Below, in pieces: positions 54,627 through 63,377 of a stretch of 64,000 nucleotides of DNA. Position 1 is the first letter of the stretch. Every line of letters begins with the position of its first letter. This DNA comes from Roseburia sp. 499. GTDB taxonomy: Bacteria > Bacillota > Clostridia > Lachnospirales > Lachnospiraceae. Under the pieces are notes generated by a model. The model saw only the letters and a list, made by a program, of their open reading frames with translations. It searched no databases and was not told the DNA's origin. The stretch spans positions 372,001 to 436,000 of the forward strand of contig NZ_CP135164.1 in the NCBI RefSeq assembly GCF_001940225.2, given 5' to 3'. The position numbers and the translations under genes are program-made.

Positions 54627-55019
54627 ATGTCGATTTTTTCAAAAGCAATTTATAAAGATATAAAGTTGCCATTTTTTACCGATGTGTATTCAAATTGGAA
54701 ACAGGACAGTGAAAGTGGTGTAATTAATATAGAGGCGTACGGGTGTGTGGATGGTGAAAAAAAGTATTTATATACAAGTTATATTTTGAAAGATGTAACC
54801 ATGTATGACCGTGGCGACTATGAACAGATGATACAGTTATTGAAGGATTCAGTGGGAAAAGAAGTGGGCGTACGCTTGAAATATAAAAAAGAAAAACTGA
54901 TTGATTTTACTTTGAATCTTGAGAGTCTGGTTCAGATTTATGGGGATGAGAGGTTTTTGGAGTTAGAACGTATTGGATGGGGAATTAATGATAAAAGTTG
55001 TAAGGATGTAGAACAATAG
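54627..55019 (+). CDS. Hypothetical protein, 130 residues
   Basis: Not recognised. It is compact and soluble, with alternating beta-type segments (DVYSNWKQDSESGVINIEAYGCV, KKYLYTSYILKDV) and no signal or membrane segment. AAGGAG precedes the ATG. It stands just upstream of the exonuclease gene, with a different codon frame and a six-base gap to the latter's open frame. Confidence 0.55.
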   Translation: MSIFSKAIYKDIKLPFFTDVYSNWKQDSESGVINIEAYGCVDGEKKYLYTSYILKDVTMYDRGDYEQMIQLLKDSVGKEVGVRLKYKKEKLIDFTLNLESLVQIYGDERFLELERIGWGINDKSCKDVEQ

Positions 55020-55070
55020 CAGGACTTGATAGAAATAAATGATAAAAATCGAAAGGAAACATCAAAAGTT

Positions 55071-55832
55071 ATGGCAGTTGTAAGAAATAAGGGGAGAAGA
55101 CTGAACGAGTACATAAAGGATTACATTGTTTTTGATATAGAGACCACAGGTTTCCGTCCGGGTCTGGATGAAATCATAGAAATATCAGCGGTAAAGGTGG
55201 AAAATAGCGAGATTATAGATACCTATTCTACTTTGGTAAGGCCATCGATTCGAATTCCTGCATCTGCCACGAGGGTGAATGGGATTACCAATGATATGGT
55301 GAGTGATGCACCGGAGATTAGAGAAGCGTTAGAAGGATTTATAGATTTTGTTGAAACCGGAATTTTAGTAGGACATAATATTCATAGTTTTGACACGAAT
55401 TTTATCTATGATGCCGCCATGGAGGTATTTGGAGAGGGCATCTATAATGATTACATAGATACGCTGTATATGGCGAAAAGTTGCTTGCCACAGTTAAAGC
55501 ATCATAAGTTGGGAGATATTTCAGAGTATTTTGGAATCAGTACGGAAGGTGCCCACCGAGCGCTGAATGACTGCGTGATGAACCAGAAGTGTTATGAAAA
55601 AATGGGACCTTTGCTGGAAGTGCAGATGCAGCAGGCGGTACCGAAAAAGAAAAAGCCGGTTCAGAAGATAGAAAAAGAACAGGCAGGAGAAATGTCAGCA
55701 GAACAGCTTTGGGCAGTGCTGGAAAATTCTTGCCCGGAGTGTGGTGGAATGCTGAAAAAAAGAAAAGGAAGATATGGAGAGTTTTGGGGATGTCAGAACT
55801 ATCCAGGGTGTCGGTATACGAGAAAGGGATAG
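55071..55832 (+). CDS. DEDDh 3'-5' exonuclease fused to a topoisomerase-type zinc ribbon
   Basis: About 253 residues. Residues about 15-180 are a DnaQ/epsilon-like exonuclease: IVFDIETTG (Asp, Glu), [11 protein letters not shown] (Asp) and HRALNDCVM (His, Asp). After a Lys-rich linker the C-terminus is a four-Cys zinc ribbon (CPECGG...GCQNYPGC) like those in bacterial topoisomerase I, which bind DNA. The ATG at 55071 is chosen over an upstream TTG at 55026. The next gene starts two bases later. Confidence 0.85.
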   Translation: MAVVRNKGRRLNEYIKDYIVFDIETTGFRPGLDEIIEISAVKVENSEIIDTYSTLVRPSIRIPASATRVNGITNDMVSDAPEIREALEGFIDFVETGILVGHNIHSFDTNFIYDAAMEVFGEGIYNDYIDTLYMAKSCLPQLKHHKLGDISEYFGISTEGAHRALNDCVMNQKCYEKMGPLLEVQMQQAVPKKKKPVQKIEKEQAGEMSAEQLWAVLENSCPECGGMLKKRKGRYGEFWGCQNYPGCRYTRKG

Positions 55833-55833
55833 T

Positions 55834-56253
55834 ATGAACAGGAAAAAGCGAATAGCATACGGTATAGTGACATTGTGTCTCCTAATAATAGAGGTGTTGA
55901 TTGCGTTATTTGTACACGATAATTTCATACGTCCATATATAGGAGATGTACTAGTTGTAATTGTACTATATACATTTATAAGAATTTGGGTAGTAGAAAA
56001 ATGCCGTTTGCTTCCAATATATATTTGTGTGTTTGCAGTTATAGTAGAAGTGTTGCAATATTTTGAAATTGTAAAGATACTTCATCTGGAGAATAATGCA
56101 TTTTTTCGAATATTATTAGGTTCCGTTTTCGACGTAAAAGATATTGTGTGCTATGCTGTTGGTGGAATTATATTGTGTGGCTATGAAATTTTACTTGAAC
56201 GAAGAAAAAAGAAAACAATGAAGAATAACTACGAAAGTATAGAGAGGAAATAG
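55834..56253 (+). CDS. DUF2809-family membrane protein
   Basis: A 139-residue protein with four membrane helices. The PYIGDVLVVIVLYTFIRI and VFAVIVEVLQYFEIV stretches match DUF2809 (VanZ-like neighbours). Function unknown. The gene follows the exonuclease by one base and precedes the YccF gene by three bases, so the three genes may be one transcription unit. Confidence 0.7.
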   Translation: MNRKKRIAYGIVTLCLLIIEVLIALFVHDNFIRPYIGDVLVVIVLYTFIRIWVVEKCRLLPIYICVFAVIVEVLQYFEIVKILHLENNAFFRILLGSVFDVKDIVCYAVGGIILCGYEILLERRKKKTMKNNYESIERK

Positions 56254-56256
56254 CAT

Positions 56257-56616
56257 ATGGGATGTTTAGGAAATTTGTTATGGTTTATATTCGGTGGTGC
56301 GCTTGGCGGATTAAGTTGGTGTCTTGCTGGATGCCTTTGGTGTATTACAATTGTGGGTATACCGGTGGGTGTGCAGTGTTTTAAAATTGCAGGTTTAACT
56401 TTCTTTCCTTTTGGAAAAGAAGTAGAGTATGGCGGTGGTGCCGGTTCATTTATATTGAATATCATTTGGTTGATTGTATCTGGATTAGTATTGGCATTAG
56501 AGCATTTGGTTTGGGGGATAATACTTTGTGTGACTATTGTGGGAATACCATTTGGCTTGCAGCATTTTAAATTGGCGAAGCTGGCATTGATGCCTTTTGG
56601 TACAGAAGTGAGGTAA
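56257..56616 (+). CDS. YccF-domain membrane protein
   Basis: A 119-residue protein with two copies of the YccF domain, each with the pattern G-N-x-W-x(2)-x-G-G...C-TIVGIPVG-Q-x-FK-x-A-x(3)-FPFG-E-V; helices span the membrane in pairs. Function unknown; YccF proteins are widespread. Confidence 0.88.
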   Translation: MGCLGNLLWFIFGGALGGLSWCLAGCLWCITIVGIPVGVQCFKIAGLTFFPFGKEVEYGGGAGSFILNIIWLIVSGLVLALEHLVWGIILCVTIVGIPFGLQHFKLAKLALMPFGTEVR

Positions 56617-56636
56617 AAAACAGTTAAAATTATGCT

Positions 56637-57014
56637 GTGGTAGTTTTGGGTTGTGATTCTACAAAGTTCTTGTTACAATGTGTTCGTAAGCATAATGATG
56701 CAACTTTAAACCGGTTACATGAGAAAGTCAGCAAGTTGAAGAATGACCGTAGATTGGAGGGATGCTACATGACAGTAGAGGAACTTTTAAAGGACAGAGA
56801 GCAGCAAGGTATGGAACGTGGTCTGGAACAAGGTATGGAACGTGGTCTGGAACAAGGTATGGAACGTGGTCTGGAACAAGGTATGGAACGTGGTCTGGAC
56901 AGAATGGGACGGCTGTGCCATCTTATGAAGGACGACAACCGTCTGGAGGAATTTTTGGAGGCTGCTGAGAAACCAGAACTGAGAGAACGGTTATTTGCCG
57001 AATATGGGTTATAA
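56637..57014 (+). pseudogene. C-terminal remnant of an Rpn-family nuclease gene
   Basis: A 125-residue frame starting at GTG that corresponds to the C-terminal tail of Rpn/PD-(D/E)XK recombination-promoting nucleases: helix-rich LHEKVSKLKNDRRLEG, EYM-like CYMTVEELLKDRE, then GMERGLEQ repeats and LEEFLEAAEKPELRERLFAEYGL. The N-terminal nuclease domain is missing. A good ribosome site was not found. Confidence 0.65.
56808..56899 (+). repeat. 24-bp tandem repeat (GMERGLEQ) in the Rpn remnant
   Basis: Three exact units of 24 bases plus a partial fourth of 20 bases, encoding GMERGLEQ. The unit keeps the frame; such tracts in Rpn tails expand and contract by slippage. Confidence 0.9.
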
Positions 57015-57038
57015 TTAATCTGATTATAGCTTCAAAAC

Positions 57039-57058
57039 TGGCAGGGAAGGCCCTGCCA
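57039..57058. repeat. Hairpin upstream of the nitroreductase gene
   Basis: TGGCAGGG and complement around AAGG, flanked by As on the plus strand; it may terminate the Rpn remnant transcript or be a minus-strand terminator. The rest of the stretch 57015-57276 shows only the nitroreductase promoter. Confidence 0.4.
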
Positions 57059-57209
57059 AATCTACACTTACAACATGAGAGAAGTTGTGTATTTCGTGTT
57101 GTATTCTAGAAAATGAAATAGTTATATTCTAACAAAACAAATCAATTTATTTATAACGAACAATAATATATGGCGGACTCTGTTTATTTAAATGTAGAAT
57201 GATGCTTTA

Positions 57210-57238
57210 TTGACGCTGAGGGATTCCAATGCTATTAT
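57210..57238 (+). promoter_or_regulatory. Promoter of the nitroreductase gene
   Basis: TTGACG, 17 bases, TATTAT. Confidence 0.65.
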
Positions 57239-57276
57239 CATAATAAATGAAAGTTATCCCTAAGGAGGTACATAAA

Positions 57277-57801
57277 GTGACTGAAACACAACAAAACATC
57301 ATAACCAGAAGAAGCATCAGAAAGTACAAGCCGGACATGGTTCCAAAAGAAACCATAGACAGAATCATTCAAGCAGGTACTTACGCAGCGAACGGAAGAG
57401 GAAAACAGTCCCCAATCATTATCGCGGTTACCAATAAGGAGTTGAGAGACAAGTTATCCAAAATGAATGCTGAGATTATGGGAACTCCGGATACAGACCC
57501 ATTCTATGGTGCGCCGGTAGTGTTAATTGTACTTGCAAATAAAGAAAGACCGACCTATCTCTATGATGGCAGTCTGGTAATGGGAAATCTAATGCTGGCA
57601 GCTCATGATGAGGGAATTGGAAGCTGTTGGATTCATCGGGCAAAAGAGGAGTTTGAAAGCCCGGAGGGCAAGGAAATTCTTAGAACACTAGGAATCGAAG
57701 GAGATTATGAAGGAATCGGACATTGTATTCTGGGATATGCAGATGGTGAAGAACCAGAGGCGGCACCAAGAAAAGAAGATTATGTGTATTATGTTGAATA
57801 A
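57277..57801 (+). CDS. Nitroreductase-family flavoprotein
   Basis: A 174-residue FMN-dependent oxidoreductase. The N-terminal ITRRSIRKYKPD phosphate-binding start, PIIIAVTN and the GSCWIHRAKEEFESPEGKEIL region are typical of the family. It may reduce nitroaromatics, quinones or flavins using NAD(P)H. The GTG at 57277 has AAGGAGG eight bases upstream and is preferred to the ATG at 57247. Confidence 0.9.
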   Translation: MTETQQNIITRRSIRKYKPDMVPKETIDRIIQAGTYAANGRGKQSPIIIAVTNKELRDKLSKMNAEIMGTPDTDPFYGAPVVLIVLANKERPTYLYDGSLVMGNLMLAAHDEGIGSCWIHRAKEEFESPEGKEILRTLGIEGDYEGIGHCILGYADGEEPEAAPRKEDYVYYVE

Positions 57802-57815
57802 AGGTAAGGGAAACT

Positions 57816-58988
57816 CTAATTCTGTGTTTCCCTTACCATTCCATCCTCTTCAATTTCTATATTGACAGAAATATCCTCAAGGAACTGAAAAATCTGTTCC
57901 TGCTCTTGTGGATCTAAAACCCCGGTAGTACGACATTCAGATTGAATGGCAGGGATTACCTTCAATTCTAACTGCTGGCTGTCATCATCACCGGAAAAAT
58001 GGAGTTGTAGGAGCATGGTATCCAGAGTTTTTTCATTAAACCAGAAATTTCCTAGGCTGTAAATAATGGGTTTCCCATTATAATATTCCATGCCCTGTAG
58101 GCAATGTGGATGAGCTCCGATGACAGCATCTGCTCCAGCGTCTAAATATTCTTTTCCGGTAGTAAGCTGCACATCTTCCAGGTCATAGCTATATTCTGTT
58201 CCCCAGTGGACATAGGCAATGACGAAGTCGGCATTTTCTTTGGCTTTCTGAATTTCCTGTAAAAATAATTCGGTATCATAGCAACGTAGAATTCCCGGTT
58301 CTGTTTCCGTGGCCTGTGGTGTCATTTTATTCTTTTCCGCACGGGAGGCAGCCACGAAAGCGATTGTTTTTCCGTCTACTGTCATATATACAGGTTGCAT
58401 TGCCTCAGTTAGGGTATGCCCGGCTCCAACATATGGAATACCTGCATTATCAAGCGTATCGAAAGTATCAAGAAGTGCCTGTTTTCCATAATCATAAACA
58501 TGGTTGTTAGCAAGTCCTACAAGGTCAACTCCCAGTTCTTTTAAAATTTCCACACGGGAAGGGTCAGCACGAAAGGTGTATGCCTTATTTTCCAGAGGGG
58601 CACCGCCGGTACTATAAGTAAATTCATTGTTCAGACACATAATATCAGCATCCTGCATGGTCTGAATCAAATCGGCAGAAATGCAGTCTTTGATACCATT
58701 TTCACAATCTTTATAATATTGAATCGGAAAATAATTTTCATCGAAGTTCACATCCCCGGCAAAACAGAGGGTGAAGTCGTAGGAATGCTTGTCTACAACG
58801 GGTTCTTCGGATTCTATCGTATCATCAATTACAATTTCATCCGTTACTGTAGTATTTTTCGACGTGGAAACATCTGACAATGTTTTTGTGGAAGAAGGTA
58901 ATCTTTGGGAAAAAAGTAAACCCCCTACAATACCCAAAAGTGCAATAATAGCTATAATACAAAAAATAATGACTTTCTTTTTCTTCAT
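57816..58988 (-). CDS. CapA/PGA_cap-family exported metallophosphatase-like protein
   Basis: A 390-residue protein anchored by an N-terminal membrane helix (about 4-26). The CapA family pattern is FAGDVNFDE, LNNEFTYS, LANNHVYDYG, HWGTEY and GAHPHCLQGMEYYNGKPIIYSLGNFWF, with metal-binding Asp, Asn and His positions kept. CapA acts in poly-gamma-glutamate capsule synthesis, but capB and capC are not nearby, so a different surface role is likely. Confidence 0.92.
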   Translation of the reverse strand: MKKKKVIIFCIIAIIALLGIVGGLLFSQRLPSSTKTLSDVSTSKNTTVTDEIVIDDTIESEEPVVDKHSYDFTLCFAGDVNFDENYFPIQYYKDCENGIKDCISADLIQTMQDADIMCLNNEFTYSTGGAPLENKAYTFRADPSRVEILKELGVDLVGLANNHVYDYGKQALLDTFDTLDNAGIPYVGAGHTLTEAMQPVYMTVDGKTIAFVAASRAEKNKMTPQATETEPGILRCYDTELFLQEIQKAKENADFVIAYVHWGTEYSYDLEDVQLTTGKEYLDAGADAVIGAHPHCLQGMEYYNGKPIIYSLGNFWFNEKTLDTMLLQLHFSGDDDSQQLELKVIPAIQSECRTTGVLDPQEQEQIFQFLEDISVNIEIEEDGMVRETQN

Positions 58989-59018
58989 AATAGTTTAGCT
59001 CCTTTATCTATTATTTTC

Positions 59019-59024
59019 ATTCTA
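59019..59024 (-). promoter_or_regulatory. Candidate -10 of the CapA-family gene
   Basis: The minus strand reads TGCTAGAAT, an extended -10, with TGGTCA 17 bases upstream. Confidence 0.45.
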
Positions 59025-59096
59025 GCAAATTTCTATCTGACTGACCAGTGCAATGTAAGTTTAGATTAAGATTCAAAATAATCTTCTTGACAAATA

Positions 59097-59125
59097 TCTT
59101 TTATCGCCTTATAATGACTAAAAAT
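59097..59125 (+). promoter_or_regulatory. Promoter of the TetR/ABC operon
   Basis: TTGACA, 17 bases, perfect TATAAT, 29 bases before the TetR start. Confidence 0.9.
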
Positions 59126-59148
59126 ATAAAAATAGTCAAAAAGAAGGT
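59125..59148. promoter_or_regulatory. Candidate TetR operator
   Basis: TGACTA and TAGTCA form an exact inverted repeat 12 bases apart, overlapping the start of transcription and ending just before the TetR ribosome site. Autorepression is inferred. Confidence 0.55.
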
Positions 59149-59154
59149 GAAAGA

Positions 59155-59775
59155 ATGCCAAAGACATACAGTGACGAAGAAAAGCAGGAAATAAGGCGAA
59201 AACTCCACAGGGAAGCCAACGATTGTCTACAGCACTATGGTGTGAAAAAGACCACAGTCGATGAGCTGGTGGCCCGGGTGGGAATTCCCAAGGGAACATT
59301 TTATTTGTTTTACAAGTCCAAGGAGTTGCTGCTGTTTGAAGTGATTCAGGAATATCATGAGAAAATCGAGCAGAATATGATAAAACAGTGTGAACAGCTT
59401 GGGCAGGCGTTAACCGTTGATTTACTTACGCAGATTATTGCGGAAGGAATTTTATCTGTGCAGAATTCTTGTCTAAAGACGTTGATGGTTCCGGAAGAGA
59501 TGGAAACGTTGATACGAAAACTTCCCGATGAGGTAAAGGCAGAGCATTTGGAAGATGATGAGGATTTGATGTTAGAAATGCTGGGAAAATTACCGCTAAG
59601 AAATGCCCAGATAGATTACAAAGCATTTAGCGGTGCGTTCAGAGCCATATTTTTTTCCTGCATGTATCAGGATGAAATTGGAAAAGAAAATTTTTATGCC
59701 AGCATTAGTTTAATGATAAAAGGATTGCTTTTACAGCTTATCCAGTCAGGAGAAGAAAATGAATCAAACAAATAG
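59155..59775 (+). CDS. TetR/AcrR-family regulator
   Basis: A 206-residue repressor-type protein. The N-terminal HTH is HYGVKKTTVDELVARVGIPKGTFYLFYKSKELLLFEVI (about 22-60), the C-terminus a helical ligand domain. AAGAAGGTG precedes the ATG. Its end overlaps the ABC ATPase gene by 17 bases and its promoter has a palindrome, so it probably controls its own operon. Confidence 0.93.
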   Translation: MPKTYSDEEKQEIRRKLHREANDCLQHYGVKKTTVDELVARVGIPKGTFYLFYKSKELLLFEVIQEYHEKIEQNMIKQCEQLGQALTVDLLTQIIAEGILSVQNSCLKTLMVPEEMETLIRKLPDEVKAEHLEDDEDLMLEMLGKLPLRNAQIDYKAFSGAFRAIFFSCMYQDEIGKENFYASISLMIKGLLLQLIQSGEENESNK

Positions 59776-60640
59776 TAAAGAAAAAAATATGATTGAAATG
59801 CACCAGGTGAATTTCAGTTACACAGAAAAACCATTTATAAAAAATATTGATTTTGTAGTGAAAAAGGGCGAGATATTTGGATTTCTCGGACCGTCCGGAG
59901 CCGGAAAAAGTACCTTGCAAAAAATTTTAACAGGATTACTACCAACCTATGAAGGCAGTGCAGTGGTAGCAGGTGTGGAATGTAAAAAACACGATAATAC
60001 CTATTATGAAAAAATTGGCGTGGACTTTGAATTCCCAAGTGTATATGAAAAATTAACAGCCAGAGAAAATCTGAATTATTTTTCTTCCCTTTATAGCGGA
60101 GAGAAACGTGATATCAACGAATTACTGCGTCAGGTTGGATTAGAACATCATGGAGATAAGAGGATTTCTGAGTATTCCAAAGGAATGAAGTCGCGATTGA
60201 ATTTTATCAAGGCGTTGGTACATGACCCGGAACTTTTATTTTTAGATGAACCTACCAGCGGACTGGATCCCAACAACGCAAGAATTATGAAGGACATGAT
60301 ATTAGAAGAAAAGGCAAAGGGAAAAACAATTATTCTGACTACCCACAATATGGCAGACGCCACAGAACTATGTGACAGAGTAGCATTTATCGTAAATGGA
60401 GAGATAAAGGCTTTGGACACACCTCATAACTTAATTATGGCACACGGAGCAGCAAAGGTATGCTATACCTATGCCGATGAAGATGGCAGGGAAAAACAGG
60501 GTGAAAGCCATTTGTCAGAGATTTCTAAGGATGAAGTTTTAAAGGAAAAGATGGAAAAGAATCAGATTACATCCATTCATAGCAGTGAACCTACTTTAGA
60601 TGATATTTTTATGGAATTGACGGGGTACAAATTATGTTGA
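59759..60640 (+). CDS. ABC transporter ATP-binding protein
   Basis: A 293-residue ATPase. Walker A GPSGAGKST, the Q-loop in VDFEFPSV, Walker B LLFLDEPTSGLD and the H-loop in LTTHNMAD are intact; the signature region reads SEYSKGMKSR in place of the common LSGGQ. With the two permeases it forms an exporter under TetR control. It overlaps the TetR gene and the next gene by seven bases. Confidence 0.93.
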   Translation: MNQTNSKEKNMIEMHQVNFSYTEKPFIKNIDFVVKKGEIFGFLGPSGAGKSTLQKILTGLLPTYEGSAVVAGVECKKHDNTYYEKIGVDFEFPSVYEKLTARENLNYFSSLYSGEKRDINELLRQVGLEHHGDKRISEYSKGMKSRLNFIKALVHDPELLFLDEPTSGLDPNNARIMKDMILEEKAKGKTIILTTHNMADATELCDRVAFIVNGEIKALDTPHNLIMAHGAAKVCYTYADEDGREKQGESHLSEISKDEVLKEKMEKNQITSIHSSEPTLDDIFMELTGYKLC

Positions 60641-61326
60641 GATTATTATCTGTAGTCAAAGGCGACATCCGTTTTCAATGGAAATACGGATTCTATTATA
60701 TTTATATTTTGCTAGTAATTCTATATCTGGGAATATTATCCCTACTATCCGGAGATGTAAAAGAGATTGTAGGGCATATCATGGTGTATTCAGATCCGGC
60801 AGCCATGGGAATGTTTTTTATGGGAGCAATTGTATTGTTGGAAAAAAGCCAGAGAGTATTAAACTCAATTGCAGTGTCTCCGGTATCTCCTATGGAATAT
60901 ATTTTAGGAAAGATGTGTTCCATTGGATTCATCTCATTACTGGTAGCGTTGATATTGTTAAGTTCCGTAGGAATTGAAAATTTTGCAATGGCAGTGTGGG
61001 GAATCGTGTCAGCCTCCTTTGTGTTTACATTATGCGGAATTATTGTGGGAACGAAAATCAACAGTCTGACAGGATATATTGTAGGAACGGTGCCCTTTGA
61101 AATCATAGGATTCTTACCACCCATTGCCAAGCGTATGGGATTGGTAAAAGACAATGTATGGCTTTTATTGCATCCGGGATGTGCACAAATGCAGTTATTA
61201 GAGGGAAATGCAGCGTACCTTGCAGTTTCCGTAACAAGCAGCATTCTGTGGGTGATAATTTTATTGATTATTGCAAAAAAAAGCGTGGAAAAAATGTTTC
61301 GGAGTGTGGGAGGTGTGAAGCTATGA
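60634..61326 (+). CDS. ABC transporter permease, first subunit
   Basis: A 230-residue protein with six membrane helices, of the ABC-2/fluoroquinolone-export type. The IAVSPVSPMEYILGKM and IVGTKINSLTGYIVGTVPFE segments are typical. It starts within the ATPase end. Confidence 0.82.
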   Translation: MLRLLSVVKGDIRFQWKYGFYYIYILLVILYLGILSLLSGDVKEIVGHIMVYSDPAAMGMFFMGAIVLLEKSQRVLNSIAVSPVSPMEYILGKMCSIGFISLLVALILLSSVGIENFAMAVWGIVSASFVFTLCGIIVGTKINSLTGYIVGTVPFEIIGFLPPIAKRMGLVKDNVWLLLHPGCAQMQLLEGNAAYLAVSVTSSILWVIILLIIAKKSVEKMFRSVGGVKL

Positions 61327-62042
61327 TGAAAAAAATATGGATTATGTTTCGGCAGATGTTAAAACAAATCAGCAGAGATTTGATGCTGATTATGGTCTGT
61401 ATTGTTCCTGTAATCGCTGGTGTTCTTATGAAGTTTGCAATTCCTTTCTTGGAACATTTTGTATGTGATTATTTTCATCAGAGTGAGATCATTGCACCAT
61501 ACTATTATGTTTGTGACTGGCTGATTGCTATATTGCCGGGAATGATGTTTGCATTTGTTGGAGGTCTGGTGGCGCTTGGAGAAATAGATGATAAGATAGC
61601 AGGTTACATGGCAGTGACACCGGTAGGAAACATTGGATATCTGGTTTCATGTTTGGGAATTCCGTCCGTGATTTCCATGTTTGTAAGTGTAGTGTTGGTT
61701 CTTGTTTTTGGAATATCAGATATGAACATAGTAGATATTCTTGTTTTGTGCGCAGGTTCTTCCTTACTTGGAATCGTTACCGCGTTGCTGGTCATTGCGC
61801 TATCTACCAACAAAGTAGAGGGAATGGCAATCGGAAAACTGGCAGGTATCATTTCAGTTGGGATGTTCGTCCCCATTGTAATTTCTGTACCGGGACAGTA
61901 TCTGGCAGGAGTTCTTCCGTCATTCTGGATAGGGAAATATTTGCTGGAGGGACATCTGATAAATTTACTTGGGTTTGTGGTGGCATATTTTATTTGGTTA
62001 TATTTTTTAGTAAGAAAATATAAGAAAAAAGTGTGTTTATAG
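61323..62042 (+). CDS. ABC transporter permease, second subunit
   Basis: A 239-residue membrane protein with six helices, related to the preceding permease (AVTPVGNIGYLVS, IALSTNKVEGMAIGKLAGI). The ATG at 61323 overlaps the previous stop by four bases. An open frame runs further upstream within the first permease but lacks a ribosome site. Confidence 0.82.
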   Translation: MMKKIWIMFRQMLKQISRDLMLIMVCIVPVIAGVLMKFAIPFLEHFVCDYFHQSEIIAPYYYVCDWLIAILPGMMFAFVGGLVALGEIDDKIAGYMAVTPVGNIGYLVSCLGIPSVISMFVSVVLVLVFGISDMNIVDILVLCAGSSLLGIVTALLVIALSTNKVEGMAIGKLAGIISVGMFVPIVISVPGQYLAGVLPSFWIGKYLLEGHLINLLGFVVAYFIWLYFLVRKYKKKVCL

Positions 62043-62054
62043 TGGAGGTAGAAT

Positions 62055-62879
62055 ATGATTGTAGATGGACATGCACATGCATGCGGAACTTTTTTGACTG
62101 TGGAAGAAATTGAAAAGAATTTGAATAAAAGTCAGGTAGATAAGGTTGTTTTAACACCGGGTGAGTTGGATAGTAAAACAGTTTATCATATTAAAAACAA
62201 GGCGGTCAAGAAACCATATGGTGACGTAGTAAGTGGGAATAATCGAATAACAAAGCTTATGATTCGAATGATAGGGGCTGTGCGTAAAATACCGGTGGGA
62301 AATGAGCGAGTTTACGAATTAAAACAACAACTTCCGGAACGGATACTACAAATGTACTGGGTTACCAAAGCGAATTATGGACAGATTGAACAGGACTATC
62401 AAAAGATGAAATTCGATGGAGTGAAGCTACACCAGTGCTGGGAATATTTTGATATAGAAAGTGATTGGTTTGAACGAGTAGTTCATTTTGCAAATGAAAA
62501 AGGTTTGCCGGTCTTTATTCATGTTTATTCTTTAAAAGAAATAAGGAAGTTAATCACTTATATAAAAAAGCATCCGGAAACTAAAATTATAGTTGCACAT
62601 CTTTATGGAATGGAGTTGTTTGTAGAAGAAAATATGGAAAATTATGAAAACTTATATTTCGATATTTCCAATTGTTATTTTGTATCAAAGGAACGAATTG
62701 AAATGGCATATCAGAAATTTGGTAGAAATAAGCTTATGCTTGGTTCTGATACTCCATATGGTATAGAGTCGCTTGTGAATACTAAGGCATTAGTAGAATC
62801 ACTTGCTATACCGCAAGAGGATAAAGTACGCATATTAGGAACAAATGCCATAGAGCTTTTTGGCATTCATGGAATATAA
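62055..62879 (+). CDS. Amidohydrolase-family (TIM barrel) protein
   Basis: A 274-residue metal-dependent hydrolase of the amidohydrolase-2 type. The N-terminal MIVDGHAHACG holds the H-x-H metal pair; later VKLHQCWEYF, FIHVYS, VAHLYGMELF and the final GSDTPYGIESL provide Lys, His and Asp positions. TGGAGG precedes the ATG, 13 bases after the permease, so it may belong to the same operon. Substrate unknown. Confidence 0.85.
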   Translation: MIVDGHAHACGTFLTVEEIEKNLNKSQVDKVVLTPGELDSKTVYHIKNKAVKKPYGDVVSGNNRITKLMIRMIGAVRKIPVGNERVYELKQQLPERILQMYWVTKANYGQIEQDYQKMKFDGVKLHQCWEYFDIESDWFERVVHFANEKGLPVFIHVYSLKEIRKLITYIKKHPETKIIVAHLYGMELFVEENMENYENLYFDISNCYFVSKERIEMAYQKFGRNKLMLGSDTPYGIESLVNTKALVESLAIPQEDKVRILGTNAIELFGIHGI

Positions 62880-62899
62880 GTTAGAAAAGTATGTGTTGA

Positions 62900-62930
62900 T
62901 ATTGTCTTGACAATAGTACGAAAATGTACT
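62900..62930 (+). promoter_or_regulatory. Promoter with overlapping palindromes upstream of the MarR gene
   Basis: TATTGTC-TT-GACAATA (62900-62915) and AGTAC...GTACT (62916-62931) are two inverted repeats. TTGTCT and TGTACT, 17 bases apart, form a promoter within them. This arrangement is typical of MarR autoregulation. Confidence 0.6.
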
Positions 62931-62944
62931 GTGGAGGCATGAGG

Positions 62945-63376
62945 ATGACAAACAGGGAACTGATGAATCAAATCAATTATTCATTAGGAATTATAGATTC
63001 AGCATATGCTGGTTGGGCGAAACAAATAGGTCTTAATTACAATTCGTTAATGATTATCTATGTGATGGCGGACTGTGAAGTGCGTACACAAAAGCAGATA
63101 TGTGAAAGGTTGCATTTACCGAAGACTACTGTGCATAGTATTTTGCAGGATTTTATGGAAAAGGAGTATCTTATACTCGAAGTCAATAGGGAAAATAGAA
63201 AAGAGAAGATTATCCATTTTACAGATAAAGGAAAAGAATATTTTGATTCTGTTTTACAGCAGCTATATGAAGTTGAGGACAGGGTCATGGAGAAATTGGG
63301 TCATGATAATTGTAAATTGATAAGAGATGCAGTAGCGAAGTTTGGCGAGATAATGAGTGAGGAAATCCAAGGTTAG
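62945..63376 (+). CDS. MarR-family regulator
   Basis: A 143-residue winged-helix regulator. The HTH and wing are QKQICERLHLPKTTVHSILQDFMEKEYLILEVNRENRKEKIIHFTDKGKEYF (about 50-105). GGAGG eight bases before the ATG at 62945 decides the start over upstream ATGs. The saccharopine-type gene follows immediately. Confidence 0.92.
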   Translation: MTNRELMNQINYSLGIIDSAYAGWAKQIGLNYNSLMIIYVMADCEVRTQKQICERLHLPKTTVHSILQDFMEKEYLILEVNRENRKEKIIHFTDKGKEYFDSVLQQLYEVEDRVMEKLGHDNCKLIRDAVAKFGEIMSEEIQG

Positions 63377-63377
63377 C

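Noticed and set aside
56808..56899. A CRISPR array
   Set aside because: The 24-bp units are contiguous without spacers and code for a repeated peptide.
57816..58988. Capsule operon around the CapA-family gene
   Set aside because: No capB, capC or capE neighbours; the gene is a single unit.
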